43,982 nucleotides of DNA. Origin: Ruminiclostridium sp. GTDB taxonomy: Bacteria > Bacillota > Clostridia > Oscillospirales > Ruminococcaceae. Shown here in pieces: positions 8,253 to 16,670 of this stretch (position 1 is its first letter; every line of letters begins with the position of its first letter). The notes beneath the pieces were generated by a model. That model made no database searches, had not been told where the DNA came from, and was given only the letters and a program-made list of their open reading frames with translations. The stretch covers positions 1 through 43,982 of the forward strand of contig JAFPUE010000012.1 of the NCBI GenBank assembly GCA_017395555.1, written 5' to 3'. Position numbers and translations under genes: made by a program.

Positions 8253-9471
8253 GCAGATCCCTTCCTTCCACTATGATATTGTCATACAGCGAAAGATAAC
8301 CCTTTTCCTCGGTGGTATCCGCCACAAGGGTATATTCCTCCCTTGACAGTATCTGTCTGACCTTACGGAACGAAGCCACGATACCGTCCTGTATGTACAC
8401 GCCGATAGAGCCGTCCTCATCACTCAGTCTGAGCGCGGAGTTTGGTATTATTATACCGCTGTAATCCTCAAGAAGCAGCTTTGCCTGCGTTACACGCGAG
8501 TCGATGAAATCCGCGAGGAACATATCACACTTGAACACAGCGATGCTTCTGCCGTCCTCCAGCCTTTTGAGCTTTACGATATCGGCCTTCACATTCTGGT
8601 TTGATGACCCTATGCGAAGCGTTACCTGCGCGCCCTCGAACACCGTGCCGAGCTTTATGGTATCAAGCACGGCAGCCATATACCATGTATAATCCCCGAC
8701 TATCTTGCCGATAACGCCGGAGGGGTTCTCCTGAAGCTCTTCCGCGGCTATGATCTCCTCGATATCCTTCTCGGTCAGATCAAACACGGTAGTGCTGTTC
8801 AGCTTTTCCTCGAAGCCGTCAACTCTGCTGATAAAATAGCCGGTCTGCGAAATCGGCACATCGCGCGGCTCCGACGTTATCTGCGACTTTAATCTCGCTA
8901 TCTCGGCGTCTATCTCCGCGATCTTTGTGTCATAAGAGCTAACCGAGCCCTTTACTATCTCGCGCTTGCTCTGCAGGTTCAGGATATCGCTTTTGAGCTG
9001 TGACGCTTCTGCGTACTCCCCGAGATATATGAGCTCCATGAGCTGTGAGTGTTTTTCGGTTATCTGATTGGAAAACGATTCGAGCTGCGAGGTATCGGTG
9101 CCGACAAGCGCCTGCGCGTCCGTAAGCACGTCCCTTTGTGCTTCGAGCTCGCTTATTTTTTGTTTTACGGCAATATCGCTGCGGTTTTTATAGACCTGTG
9201 CCACAACAGCGTTCTTGCCTACCTTTGAGCCGTCGGTATGTGTGTAACTGACGATCCCGCCCGTGAAATAGGGGACGAGTGTTTCGTCTCTGACATACAC
9301 ACCCTTGAAGCCTATCGACTCTGTGGCAACGTAAAGCGTTGCCACCTCGGTCTTTACTGAGGTGCCGAAATATATCATCATCTGGCTTATGACCATTATC
9401 AGAAAGAATATGCCTATAACTATCCAGATGACACGAGTGGTGACGGCACGCCTTTTATCCGTCTCTCCCAT
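8230..9471 (-). CDS. HlyD-like membrane-fusion / secretion-adaptor protein
   Basis: This 413-aa protein has one N-terminal membrane segment (about residues 13-33, VIWIVIGIFFLIMVISQMMI). A barrel-sandwich-hybrid-like region follows (GGIVSYTHTDGSKVGKNAVVAQ), then a coiled-coil hairpin (about 110-210) and C-terminal beta domains. That architecture fits HlyD/RND adaptors anchored in the membrane and facing outward. No transporter or outer-membrane partner is encoded nearby. Its fixed place between hfq and yggS/sepF suggests an envelope or division role rather than drug export, which is inference. The ATG at 9471 has only a weak AAGG ahead and lies 8 bp after hfq. Confidence 0.75.
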   Translation of the reverse strand: MGETDKRRAVTTRVIWIVIGIFFLIMVISQMMIYFGTSVKTEVATLYVATESIGFKGVYVRDETLVPYFTGGIVSYTHTDGSKVGKNAVVAQVYKNRSDIAVKQKISELEAQRDVLTDAQALVGTDTSQLESFSNQITEKHSQLMELIYLGEYAEASQLKSDILNLQSKREIVKGSVSSYDTKIAEIDAEIARLKSQITSEPRDVPISQTGYFISRVDGFEEKLNSTTVFDLTEKDIEEIIAAEELQENPSGVIGKIVGDYTWYMAAVLDTIKLGTVFEGAQVTLRIGSSNQNVKADIVKLKRLEDGRSIAVFKCDMFLADFIDSRVTQAKLLLEDYSGIIIPNSALRLSDEDGSIGVYIQDGIVASFRKVRQILSREEYTLVADTTEEKGYLSLYDNIIVEGRDLHEGKIIG

Positions 9472-9479
9472 TGGGCCCT

Positions 9480-9734
9480 TTATTCTTTGTTGTCGGAGTC
9501 TTCCTTTTCAAACGCGTCGAGAAGCGAAATGGGTCTCAGCGGCGTTATCGTGGAGATCGCGTGCTTGTAGATAAGGTTCTGCTTACCGTCGGTATCGAGG
9601 ATGACGGTGTAATTGTCAAAGCCTTTGACAATACCCTTGAACTGGAAACCGTTGGTGATGTAGATCGTTACCGGGATCCTGTCCTTTCTTGACTGATTGA
9701 GAAAAACGTCCTGTAAGTTGAGTTCCTTTGCCAT
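9480..9734 (-). CDS. hfq: RNA chaperone Hfq
   Basis: This 84-aa Sm-like protein forms hexamers that bind small RNAs and A/U-rich mRNA. Sm1 is visible ([40 protein letters not shown]) and Sm2 carries the proximal-face YKHAIS motif, the counterpart of YKHA in E. coli. A short acidic tail follows. The ATG at 9734 is preceded by GGAGGG. An in-frame ATG at 9797 would add 21 residues unlike any Hfq and is rejected. Order mutL-miaA-hfq is widely conserved. Confidence 0.96.
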   Translation of the reverse strand: MAKELNLQDVFLNQSRKDRIPVTIYITNGFQFKGIVKGFDNYTVILDTDGKQNLIYKHAISTITPLRPISLLDAFEKEDSDNKE

Positions 9735-9746
9735 ATTACCCTCCGA

Positions 9747-9788
9747 GCCCCATACGCAGGGGCGATTCGCAGCCCGTACCACGGACTG
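9747..9788 (-). promoter_or_regulatory. Structured hfq leader with two hairpins
   Basis: Two inverted repeats lie in the hfq 5' leader: 9747-9763 (GCCCC stem, 7-nt loop) and 9770-9788 (CAGTCCGT/ACGGGCTG as RNA, loop GGU, one G-U pair). The first ends about four bases before the GGAGGG ribosome site, so folding could affect ribosome access. hfq autoregulation is known in other bacteria; here it is inference from position. Confidence 0.45.
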
Positions 9789-9862
9789 CATTTTCATGAT
9801 AAAGCACCGTGAAAAATGCTGTTCCGTAAAATTTCCGCACTTATCACAATACCATACTGATT

Positions 9863-9871
9863 ATTATAACA
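9863..9871 (-). promoter_or_regulatory. Extended -10 promoter for hfq
   Basis: On the minus strand TGTTATAAT is an extended -10 element (TGn plus TATAAT). No good -35 hexamer is seen 17 bp upstream. Transcription would start near 9856 and give a leader of about 120 nt containing the two hairpins. Confidence 0.55.
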
Positions 9872-9878
9872 TACTTTT

Positions 9879-10823
9879 TCATAAAAAGCTATATTTTTTT
9901 ACTAATTTTTCTGCATTTTTAAAAATTTTATCATATTGAATATCTTTAGGTGCCGAAATATGTTCAATTCGACTATCCTTTTTAAACCAAGTCAGCTGTC
10001 TTTTGGCGTATCTGCGTGTTTCTCTCTTCAATGTGTCCACACATTCCTCCAGAGACAGCTCCCCGTCGAGGTACGGTTTAAGCTCCTTGCAGCCGATAGC
10101 CTGTGCCGCGGTGACGTAATCGGTGTGCGTGAAGAACTCCCTCGCCTCCTCGACAAGCCCCGCTTCGATCATCATATCCACTCTGCGGTCAATGCGCTCG
10201 TAAAGCACCTCGCGCGGGTGGTCTATCATCATCATACACGGCTCATAGGGCGACGGGTTCAGACGGCTCGCGGCTTTCTGCTCTGTCATTGTCCTGCCGC
10301 TTAACCTGTACACCTCCAGCGCTCTTATAATGCGCTTCTGATTGTTCTCGTGAAGCAGTGACGCGGCTTCCGGGTCAACCTTTGCGAGCATTTCCAGCAG
10401 GTACGCGTTTCCCTTTTCCTCCGCAAGCGCTTTCAACTCCGCGCGGTAAGCGGGATCACTGCCCGTGTCGTCGAACTCTATGTTATCTATCAGCGAATTG
10501 ATGTAAAGCCCCGTTCCGCCGCATATCACCGGCAGCTTACCGCGCGCGTGTATATCCGCGATGACCTTTCTTGCCATAACAACGTAATCAGCGACGGAAA
10601 ATGCCGTCGTCGGCTCAAGAAAATCCATAAGGTGATGCGGAACACCCTTTTTTTCTTCCTCCGTCGGCTTTGCGCTGGCTATATCCATGCCCTTGTATAT
10701 CTGCATGGAATCCGCGCTTACCACTTCCCCGCCGAATTCCAGCGCAAGATCGACTGCGAGGGCGGTTTTTCCGGAAGCCGTCGGACCGCAGACGACTATC
10801 GTAAATATCTTCTCCGTCTTTAC
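9879..10823 (-). CDS. miaA: tRNA dimethylallyltransferase MiaA (start codon not canonical)
   Basis: MiaA adds an isopentenyl group to A37 of tRNAs that read UNN codons; MiaB, at 17953-19353, then methylthiolates it. The body is clear: the P-loop GPTASGKT (codons at about 10760-10790), then VSADSMQIYKGMDI, TAKPT-like AKPTEEE, GGTGLYINSLID, and KRETRRYAKRQLTWFK near the C-terminus. The first canonical start codon in frame, GTG at 10724, lies after the P-loop and would delete it. The frame is open upstream to a TAA at 10845-10847 and contains no ATG, GTG or TTG. The left end given here is a GTA codon (10821-10823) where family alignment places the start. A rare start codon, a recent mutation or a sequence error are all possible. 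Confidence 0.85.
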   Translation of the reverse strand, partial: VKTEKIFTIVVCGPTASGKTALAVDLALEFGGEVVSADSMQIYKGMDIASAKPTEEEKKGVPHHLMDFLEPTTAFSVADYVVMARKVIADIHARGKLPVICGGTGLYINSLIDNIEFDDTGSDPAYRAELKALAEEKGNAYLLEMLAKVDPEAASLLHENNQKRIIRALEVYRLSGRTMTEQKAASRLNPSPYEPCMMMIDHPREVLYERIDRRVDMMIEAGLVEEAREFFTHTDYVTAAQAIGCKELKPYLDGELSLEECVDTLKRETRRYAKRQLTWFKKDSRIEHISAPKDIQYDKIFKNAEKLVKKYSFL

Positions 10824-10851
10824 CGCCCGCCCTTCGTTCGTATCTTAAATC

Positions 10852-10911
10852 CGCGTGCGAAGCACGCACCGCAATTATTCATTCTTAACTATTCACTATT
10901 CATTAATCACT
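10852..10911. repeat. Hairpin plus ATTCACTATTCATTA intergenic repeat
   Basis: The hairpin GCGTGC-GAA-GCACGC is followed by ACCGCAATTATTCATTCTTA and ACTATTCACTATTCATTA. It fills the gap between mutL and miaA. The same composite occurs at 13924-13973 and in part at four other places in the window. It lies immediately upstream of the region where miaA lacks a proper start codon. Confidence 0.65.
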
Positions 10912-10912
10912 T

Positions 10913-12910
10913 CTACTGTATCCTGCTGAAATACTTTTCGAGCTCGTATTCGGAGAGCTTCAGCATTATCGGTCTGCCGTGGGGACAAAAACGGATGCGT
11001 TCGTCATTCCAGACCTCGTTCGCAAGAGCGGTCAGCTCCGCCATGCTGTTTATGTCGTGCGCCTTTATCGCGGACTTGCACGCCCTTGTGTGCAGGAAAT
11101 CCCCGTAAAGCTCGTCGGATATGTTCATATTACCGCCGGCGAGTGCGTCCGCAGCGCGGATAAGCATTTCCTCGGGGCTGTTTGCTCCGCCCTCGCCGGT
11201 GAACGCGGACGGTGCAGCCGTTATCTCACATATCCCGCCGTCCGTAAGCACAACGTCCATGCCGATATCCGCAAAAAGATCGGTGTGCTCCGCTACTGCG
11301 GCGTACTGCTCCGCGTCAAGTGTGACCCTGACACTCTCCGCAAGCAGCTGTGACGATGTCATAAGCTCTGTCCGGCGCTTCTCGAAGCGTATCCGCTCGT
11401 GCGCCGCGTGCTTGTCTATCAGTATCAGCTCGTCTCCGCAGGTGCAGACGATGTATGTGTAAAAAATCTCCCCGATCACTTTCAGCCGCGGCTTTTCGGG
11501 CTCGGCGGTCACATTCGCCGGGGCTTCCTCACGCTCGGAGAAGGAGGAGCTGTCGATGTACCTGAACGCGTTCTGCGACTCGGGAGTCGGTGCCGGCGCA
11601 GCTGCCGTATCTTCCTGCTCGTCCTCGTCGTACTCGACGGTCACGGAGCGTGCAGAAAATCTCTGCTGCACGAACGGGTTCTCCTCGTGCTTTATCCTGA
11701 ACGGCGCAGTTTCCGCCACGGTAATGACGGGCTTGTCCTCCGGCACGAATACCCTCACGGGCTCGGGTGGCTCCGTCGGGAGCGGCGGCTTCTCGTCCAC
11801 GCCTACGGGTGCCGAATTTACCGCCTTTATCGCTTTTTCGAGCAGTATTTTATCGCCGCTTCGCATATCGGCTCTCTCTGTCGGTATTTCCTTCTTTTCA
11901 AGCCGCACATCACGCCTGTTGTCGGCATTCAGTATCGCGTTCTTAACGCCGAAGTTTATCACGTCGAATACGTTTTTCTCGAACGCGAACCGCACCTCGG
12001 TCTTGGAAGGGCTGACATTCACGTCGCAGAGCTCCGGCGGCATGGTGATATTCAGCACGCAGGCCGGGAACTTCCCAACCATTATGCTGTTGCGGAAGCC
12101 CTCTTCAAGCGCCGTCGTACAAATCACGGAGCGTACATACCTACCGTTTACATAGAAGTATTGCAGAGCGCGGTTGCCCCTCGTGAACAGCGGCGAGGAA
12201 ACATACCCCGTCACCGACACGGAGTTCAGCGAAAAGTCCACGGGAATAAGGCTGAGCGCGAACTGCTTTCCGAAAACCGAGTAGATCGCGGAGTAGTAAT
12301 CGCCGCCGCCGCTCGTGTCGCGAACGCACTTGTTGTCGCGTATAAAGCGGAACGCGATCTCCGGGTGCGCAAGTGCCAGCTTGTCAACGAGCGCCTGTAT
12401 CTGATTGCCCTCGGTCACGTCCTTTTTGAGAAATTTCTGCCTTGCGGGGACATTATAAAAAAGATCGCGGATAATAATGGTGGTGCCGTCGGGGCAGCCC
12501 GTTCGTTCGTGCTCCTCGACTTCGCCTCCGCTTATACGGAAGCTCCCGCCCATTTCCGCGTCGTGTTCCTTTGTGAGCAGCTCAACACGCGATACCGCAG
12601 CCACGGAAGCGAGCGCCTCTCCGCGAAAGCCGAGCGTGAAGATGCGGTCAAGATCGTCCGCGCTTTTCACCTTGCTCGTGGCATGACGAAGAAACGCCGT
12701 CGGTATCTCGTCAAACGCCATACCGCAGCCGTCATCGGTTATACGCATAAATGTCGAGCCGCCGTTTTTTATCTCTATCGTGATATGCTCCGCGCCGGCA
12801 TCTATCGAATTTTCGACAAGCTCCTTGATAACGGACGCGGGACGCTCTATGACCTCGCCCGCCGCTATCAGCTCGAATACGCTCTTGTCGAGTAGGTTTA
12901 TCTTTGCCAA
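10913..12910 (-). CDS. mutL: DNA mismatch repair protein MutL
   Basis: This 665-aa MutL works with MutS (encoded upstream) in mismatch repair. The N-terminal GHKL ATPase is clear: LIAAGEVIERPASVIKELVENSIDAG, DDGCGM, TLGFRGEAL. A variable Pro/Glu-rich linker spans about 340-470. The C-terminal dimerisation/endonuclease domain has DKHAAHERIRFEKR, matching the DQHA(X)2E(X)4E metal motif except Lys for Gln; ACKSAIKAHD and FCPHGRP complete the site. An active nicking enzyme is therefore expected, as in bacteria lacking MutH. The start is a TTG with AAAGG eight bases ahead. Confidence 0.96.
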   Translation of the reverse strand: MAKINLLDKSVFELIAAGEVIERPASVIKELVENSIDAGAEHITIEIKNGGSTFMRITDDGCGMAFDEIPTAFLRHATSKVKSADDLDRIFTLGFRGEALASVAAVSRVELLTKEHDAEMGGSFRISGGEVEEHERTGCPDGTTIIIRDLFYNVPARQKFLKKDVTEGNQIQALVDKLALAHPEIAFRFIRDNKCVRDTSGGGDYYSAIYSVFGKQFALSLIPVDFSLNSVSVTGYVSSPLFTRGNRALQYFYVNGRYVRSVICTTALEEGFRNSIMVGKFPACVLNITMPPELCDVNVSPSKTEVRFAFEKNVFDVINFGVKNAILNADNRRDVRLEKKEIPTERADMRSGDKILLEKAIKAVNSAPVGVDEKPPLPTEPPEPVRVFVPEDKPVITVAETAPFRIKHEENPFVQQRFSARSVTVEYDEDEQEDTAAAPAPTPESQNAFRYIDSSSFSEREEAPANVTAEPEKPRLKVIGEIFYTYIVCTCGDELILIDKHAAHERIRFEKRRTELMTSSQLLAESVRVTLDAEQYAAVAEHTDLFADIGMDVVLTDGGICEITAAPSAFTGEGGANSPEEMLIRAADALAGGNMNISDELYGDFLHTRACKSAIKAHDINSMAELTALANEVWNDERIRFCPHGRPIMLKLSEYELEKYFSRIQ

Positions 12911-12950
12911 TGTCTTACCTTTCTGTTGTTCCGCTCTTTTTCGTGTATGT

Positions 12951-13457
12951 TCAGCTGTCCTCTTTGTTCTTTATCATAAGGCATCTGTACCATTCTTCCT
13001 CGCCGAACATGAACGCGGAAGAGTCCTTCTCCGCCTCTGTGAAGCCTGCATTTATGTAACATTTCTGTGCGGGTATATTGCAATCGAACACGAACAGCTT
13101 CACCGAGACTGCCTTCGTGATATCAAACGCGTAGCGAAGCGCGAGGCTTATCATCTCTTTGCCGATACCTCTGCCGCGTTTCAGCGGATCGTTTACGACG
13201 AATTTCAGCATACCCTCGTTTGTGGCGGTATTCACCGAATAGCAGAAAAAGCCGAGCGGTCTGCCGTTATCCTCTGTCGCGACAAACGCACAGTCCGTGA
13301 AGCGTTCCGAATGTGCGGCGAGTACGCTGTCGAAGTTTTCTCTTTCCAGCGGATAACAAAAACGATCCGCGCACCATAACGCGTGCTCACGCCTGTCGGT
13401 CACCCAGCCGCGCACTATGTCAAAATCGCGGCTCGGTATATAGGGTCTCAGTCTCAT
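12951..13457 (-). CDS. GNAT-family N-acetyltransferase
   Basis: This 168-aa protein has the GNAT fold. The acetyl-CoA-binding motif A is FVVNDPLKRGRGIGKEMISLAL (R/Q-x-x-G-x-G/A at RGRGIG), and motif B includes DCNIPAQKCYINAGF. Substrate is unknown; it could be a protein N-terminus or a small amine. It lies 12 bp after the DUF3795 gene and 40 bp before mutL, in the repair run. The ribosome site is weak. Confidence 0.9.
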   Translation of the reverse strand: MRLRPYIPSRDFDIVRGWVTDRREHALWCADRFCYPLERENFDSVLAAHSERFTDCAFVATEDNGRPLGFFCYSVNTATNEGMLKFVVNDPLKRGRGIGKEMISLALRYAFDITKAVSVKLFVFDCNIPAQKCYINAGFTEAEKDSSAFMFGEEEWYRCLMIKNKEDS

Positions 13458-13469
13458 ATCTTATTCCCG

Positions 13470-13868
13470 TTATCTCTTTCCCGTTTTTATGAACCCGATG
13501 AGCTTTTCCTCATCGTCAAAGTCGTCGTAGTCGCCGATTATCCCCTCACGATGATAGATGATACCGGCTTTTTCGTTGCGCTCAAGGCAGTCAAGAAGCT
13601 CGTCCATTCCGTATCTTCGCGCAAATTCCGCGAATGTGCGCGCCTTGATCTTTTCGGCGTACAAGCCCTTGCGGCAGTCCTTCGGCTCGCACTCATAGCA
13701 GCCGCGCAATCCCTTTTCTATCACGCATTTTCTGTTCTCGCACCACTCGGCATCCTTGCACCATGAAAGCTCCAGAAAACCGTCCCGTTTGCAGCCCTTA
13801 CATTCCTTGTTTTCCGAACACAGACAGCACGCGAGACCACACCTTGCTATTCCGAGCTCACGTTTCAT
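13470..13868 (-). CDS. DUF3795 cysteine-rich protein
   Basis: This 132-aa protein starts RELGIARCGLACCLCSENKECKGC, the signature of the DUF3795 family. Twelve cysteines fall in the first 65 residues, several as CxxC or CxxxC, which suggests a zinc or iron-sulfur site; the function is not established. The C-terminal half is acidic and helical. GAGGAATGAAGT precedes the ATG. The gene lies between mutS and the acetyltransferase gene, with a repeat separating it from mutS. Confidence 0.85.
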   Translation of the reverse strand: MKRELGIARCGLACCLCSENKECKGCKRDGFLELSWCKDAEWCENRKCVIEKGLRGCYECEPKDCRKGLYAEKIKARTFAEFARRYGMDELLDCLERNEKAGIIYHREGIIGDYDDFDDEEKLIGFIKTGKR

Positions 13869-13923
13869 ACTTCATTCCTCATTTTCCGGCAAAAGCCTTG
13901 AATTTCGTCACGATTCAGATATT

Positions 13924-13973
13924 GCGCCGCAGGCACACCACAATTATTCATTATTCATTCTTCACTATTCATT
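13924..13973. repeat. ACACCACAATTATTCATTATTC intergenic repeat
   Basis: An imperfect hairpin (GCGCC-GCA-GGCAC) is followed by ACCACAATTATTCATTATTC and ATTCTTCACTATTCATTAC. It fills the mutS-DUF3795 gap and closely matches the element at 10852-10911. Copies of the AT-rich part also occur at 20185-20216 (opposite orientation) and 32320-32343. Confidence 0.65.
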
Positions 13974-16572
13974 ACTTCAGCATTTCTTTAAACTCCGTAA
14001 GTCTCGCATACGCGTCACGCGGGGACATATCGTCAAGATCGAGGTTCTTTATCGCCTGTATCACGTTGTTCTTGTTTATGGAGCTGAAATCGTACTGCGC
14101 CTTTTGCTCTTCTTCCTCGTTCAGCCGCTTTTCAAGGTCTATCTTCGAGCCGAGCTCGATATCCGCGAGCGCGGTCTTTGCCGCCTCGATGACCTTGTTC
14201 GGCAATCCCGCCAGCTTCGCGACTTCGATACCGTAGCTGTTGTCGGTACCGCCCTCGACTATCTTGTGCAGGAATTTGATGTCGTCACCCTTTTTCATTA
14301 CCGCGACGCTGTAATTGCGCACACCCTTGTTGTTCTTTTCAAGCGCCGTGAGCTCGTGGTAGTGCGTCGCAAACAGGGTCTTGCAGCCGATCTTGTTGTT
14401 TATGTATTCAGCCGTGGCTTTCGCTATGCTCATTCCGTCGAAGGTAGATGTGCCGCGTCCGATCTCGTCGAGTATCACAAGGCTGTTCTTTGTCGCGTTT
14501 TTGAGTATTTCCGCGACTTCGTTCATCTCTACCATGAAGGTTGACTGTCCCGCCGCAAGATCGTCGCTTGCTCCCACACGGGTGAATATCTTGTCCACGA
14601 TGCCGATACGCGCCGAACGTGCCGGCACAAAGCAGCCGATCTGCGCCATAAGCGTGATGAGCGCCACCTGACGCATAAAGGTGGATTTACCTGCCATATT
14701 GGGACCGGTGATGATGAGCAGGCGGTTCTCACCCGTGTCGAGCAGAGCATCGTTCGGCGTAAACACCGTATCGCTGCGGATCTTCTCGATAACCGGATGC
14801 CTGCCGTCCTTGATGTCGATAACACCTTCGAGTGAGATGTCCGGACGAACGAAATTGTTCTCCCTCGATGCGGCGGCGTAGCTCTGCAATACGTCAACAT
14901 ACGCCACAGCGTCCGCCGTGCGCTGCACTATTTCGAGCTTGGACGAAATAAAATCGCGTACTTCCGCGAAGATCTCCGCTTCGAGCGCTAAGATCTTGTC
15001 GTTCGCGCCGAGTATCTCATTCTCGGTCTTTTTGAGCTCCTCGGTTATATAGCGCTCGCCGTTGGTGAGCGTCTGCTTGCGGATATATGTTGCCGGAACA
15101 AGCGGGATATTGCCCTTCGACACCTCGATATAATACCCGAACACGCGGTTGTAGCCCACGCGCAGGTTCTTTATGCCGGTGCTCTCGCGTTCGCGCTGTT
15201 CTATCTCGGCGAGCACTTCCTTTCCGCTGCCGGATATCTTGCGGAGCCTGTCGAGCTCGGCATTGAAGCCGTCGCGGATATATCCGCCGTCCTTTGTGAG
15301 CGCCGGTGGGCTTTCAACTATCGCGTTCTCAACAAGATTTGCTATCTCGGTGAGCGGATTTATCGCCTCGTCGAGCTTCGCGAGAAGCTTCACCTTCCCG
15401 GCTTCCGCGAGCTTTTCTTTCAGCACGGGTATATTCTTGCAGGTCTTACCGAGCGCCACCACATCACGCGGTCCCGCCGCACGGTAAACTACCCTTGTTA
15501 TCAGTCTTTCAAGGTCATAAATGCCGCTGAGACATTCCCTCGTCTCTTCGAGCAGAACATAGTCCGAGAAAAATCTCTCCACCGCGTCAAGCCTTTCAAG
15601 CACCGCCGTCGGAGCAAGAAGCGGCTGCTCGATAAAGCTGCGCAGCTTTCGCCTGCCCATTGCGGTCTTTGTCTTGTCTATGACCCACATCAGCGAGCCC
15701 TTGCGCTCGCCGCTTCGCATAGTCTCGGTAAGCTCAAGGTTGCGTCTTGCGGTAAGCCCCAGATTCATGAAATCGTCGGAAAAATGCACCGTCAGCCTTA
15801 CCGAGCGGCGTATCTTCGCCTTCTGTGTCTCGTTGATATATCTGAATACCGCAAAAAGAGCCTTTTTGGCAAGCGGAGTCTTGTCAAGCTCCTCCGCCTC
15901 GGAAGGCTCACAGAAATACTGCTCGGTCAGCGCTTTTCCGTCGTTCAGCGAAAACTCGGTATCATCCAGCAGACTGCCGACAGCGTTCTCTATCCGGGAC
16001 TGCACAAAAGCGTTGACTTCCCTGCAGTCTATGAACTGATCGTTGAAAAGTATCTCGGACGGCAGATAGCGCGAGATCTCGGCAATAATATCGCGTTCGA
16101 GCATCTTTCCGCGCTTTTCGAGAGCATGGAACTCGCCGGTGGATATATCAGCGAACACCATTCCGCATACCGAGCTCTCGCAGTAAAAGCAGGCGATGTA
16201 GTTGTTTCTGCCCTCGTCGAGCATACTGTCCTCGTACAGCGTACCCGGCGTTACAACACGGATAACTCCGCGCTCCACAAGACCTTTGGCAAGCGCGGGA
16301 TCCTCCATCTGCTCACATATAGCGACTTTGTAGCCCTTGTCTATGAGCCGCTTTATATACTGCTCGACGGAATGGTACGGCACACCGCACATCGGTACGC
16401 CCGCACGGGAGGTAAGCGTCAGCTCCAGCTCCTTCGATATCTTCTCCGCGTCGTCGTAGAACATCTCATAGAAGTCCCCGAGGCGGTAGAAAAGCACACA
16501 TTCCCTGTACTCCTCGCGCACTTTGAGATACTGTTCAAGCATCGGAGTAGGCTTCTTCTCCGTGTCAGCCAT
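13972..16572 (-). CDS. mutS: DNA mismatch repair protein MutS
   Basis: This 866-aa MutS recognises mispaired bases and recruits MutL. The mismatch-binding domain has the Phe-x-Glu motif in YRLGDFYEMFYDDA near residue 35. The ATPase domain contains TGPNMAGKSTFMRQ (Walker A), VILDEIGRGTSTFDG (Walker B and signature) and ATHYHELT. The C-terminal tail ends in a helical segment. The ATG at 16572 is preceded by AGAGGTGACGGAA; the GTG three codons earlier would overlap that site. A perfect 11-bp hairpin lies in the leader at 16602-16627. Confidence 0.97.
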   Translation of the reverse strand: MADTEKKPTPMLEQYLKVREEYRECVLFYRLGDFYEMFYDDAEKISKELELTLTSRAGVPMCGVPYHSVEQYIKRLIDKGYKVAICEQMEDPALAKGLVERGVIRVVTPGTLYEDSMLDEGRNNYIACFYCESSVCGMVFADISTGEFHALEKRGKMLERDIIAEISRYLPSEILFNDQFIDCREVNAFVQSRIENAVGSLLDDTEFSLNDGKALTEQYFCEPSEAEELDKTPLAKKALFAVFRYINETQKAKIRRSVRLTVHFSDDFMNLGLTARRNLELTETMRSGERKGSLMWVIDKTKTAMGRRKLRSFIEQPLLAPTAVLERLDAVERFFSDYVLLEETRECLSGIYDLERLITRVVYRAAGPRDVVALGKTCKNIPVLKEKLAEAGKVKLLAKLDEAINPLTEIANLVENAIVESPPALTKDGGYIRDGFNAELDRLRKISGSGKEVLAEIEQRERESTGIKNLRVGYNRVFGYYIEVSKGNIPLVPATYIRKQTLTNGERYITEELKKTENEILGANDKILALEAEIFAEVRDFISSKLEIVQRTADAVAYVDVLQSYAAASRENNFVRPDISLEGVIDIKDGRHPVIEKIRSDTVFTPNDALLDTGENRLLIITGPNMAGKSTFMRQVALITLMAQIGCFVPARSARIGIVDKIFTRVGASDDLAAGQSTFMVEMNEVAEILKNATKNSLVILDEIGRGTSTFDGMSIAKATAEYINNKIGCKTLFATHYHELTALEKNNKGVRNYSVAVMKKGDDIKFLHKIVEGGTDNSYGIEVAKLAGLPNKVIEAAKTALADIELGSKIDLEKRLNEEEEQKAQYDFSSINKNNVIQAIKNLDLDDMSPRDAYARLTEFKEMLK

Positions 16573-16601
16573 TTCCGTCACCTCTTTTCATTTCGCTTTT
16601 G

Positions 16602-16670
16602 CTTCTTTTCGTGTCCGAAAAGAAGCAGGGTGCGGGACAGAGCCCAGCCGGGGTATGTGGCAGAGCCACA
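16602..16670. repeat. Hairpin-rich GC repeat between ylbF-like gene and mutS
   Basis: Positions 16602-16627 form a perfect 11-bp hairpin (GCTTCTTTTCG / CGAAAAGAAGC, 4-nt loop). Read on the minus strand, two further small stems precede it, GTGGC-TCT-GCCAC and GGG-CTCTGT-CCC. The latter resemble the GGGGCTCTGCCCC unit at 34232-34244, suggesting a shared repeat family. No U tract follows, so it is not a standard terminator. Confidence 0.5.

Noticed and set aside
9735..9797. A 21-residue N-terminal extension of Hfq
   Set aside because: It has no ribosome site, covers two hairpins, and no Hfq has such a leader; the GGAGGG-supported ATG at 9734 fits the family.
10615..10869. An 84-codon minus-strand frame across the miaA start region
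   Set aside because: It is Arg-rich and out of frame with the P-loop. It matters only if a frameshift joins it to miaA, which cannot be shown here.
11399..12895. A 498-codon plus-strand frame opposite mutL
   Set aside because: It is antisense to a clear MutL and its composition (Arg/His/Leu-rich) is that of a shadow frame.
16602..16627. Terminator between the ylbF-like gene and mutS
   Set aside because: The 11-bp stem is perfect but no U tract follows on either strand, so I treat it as a repeat hairpin.
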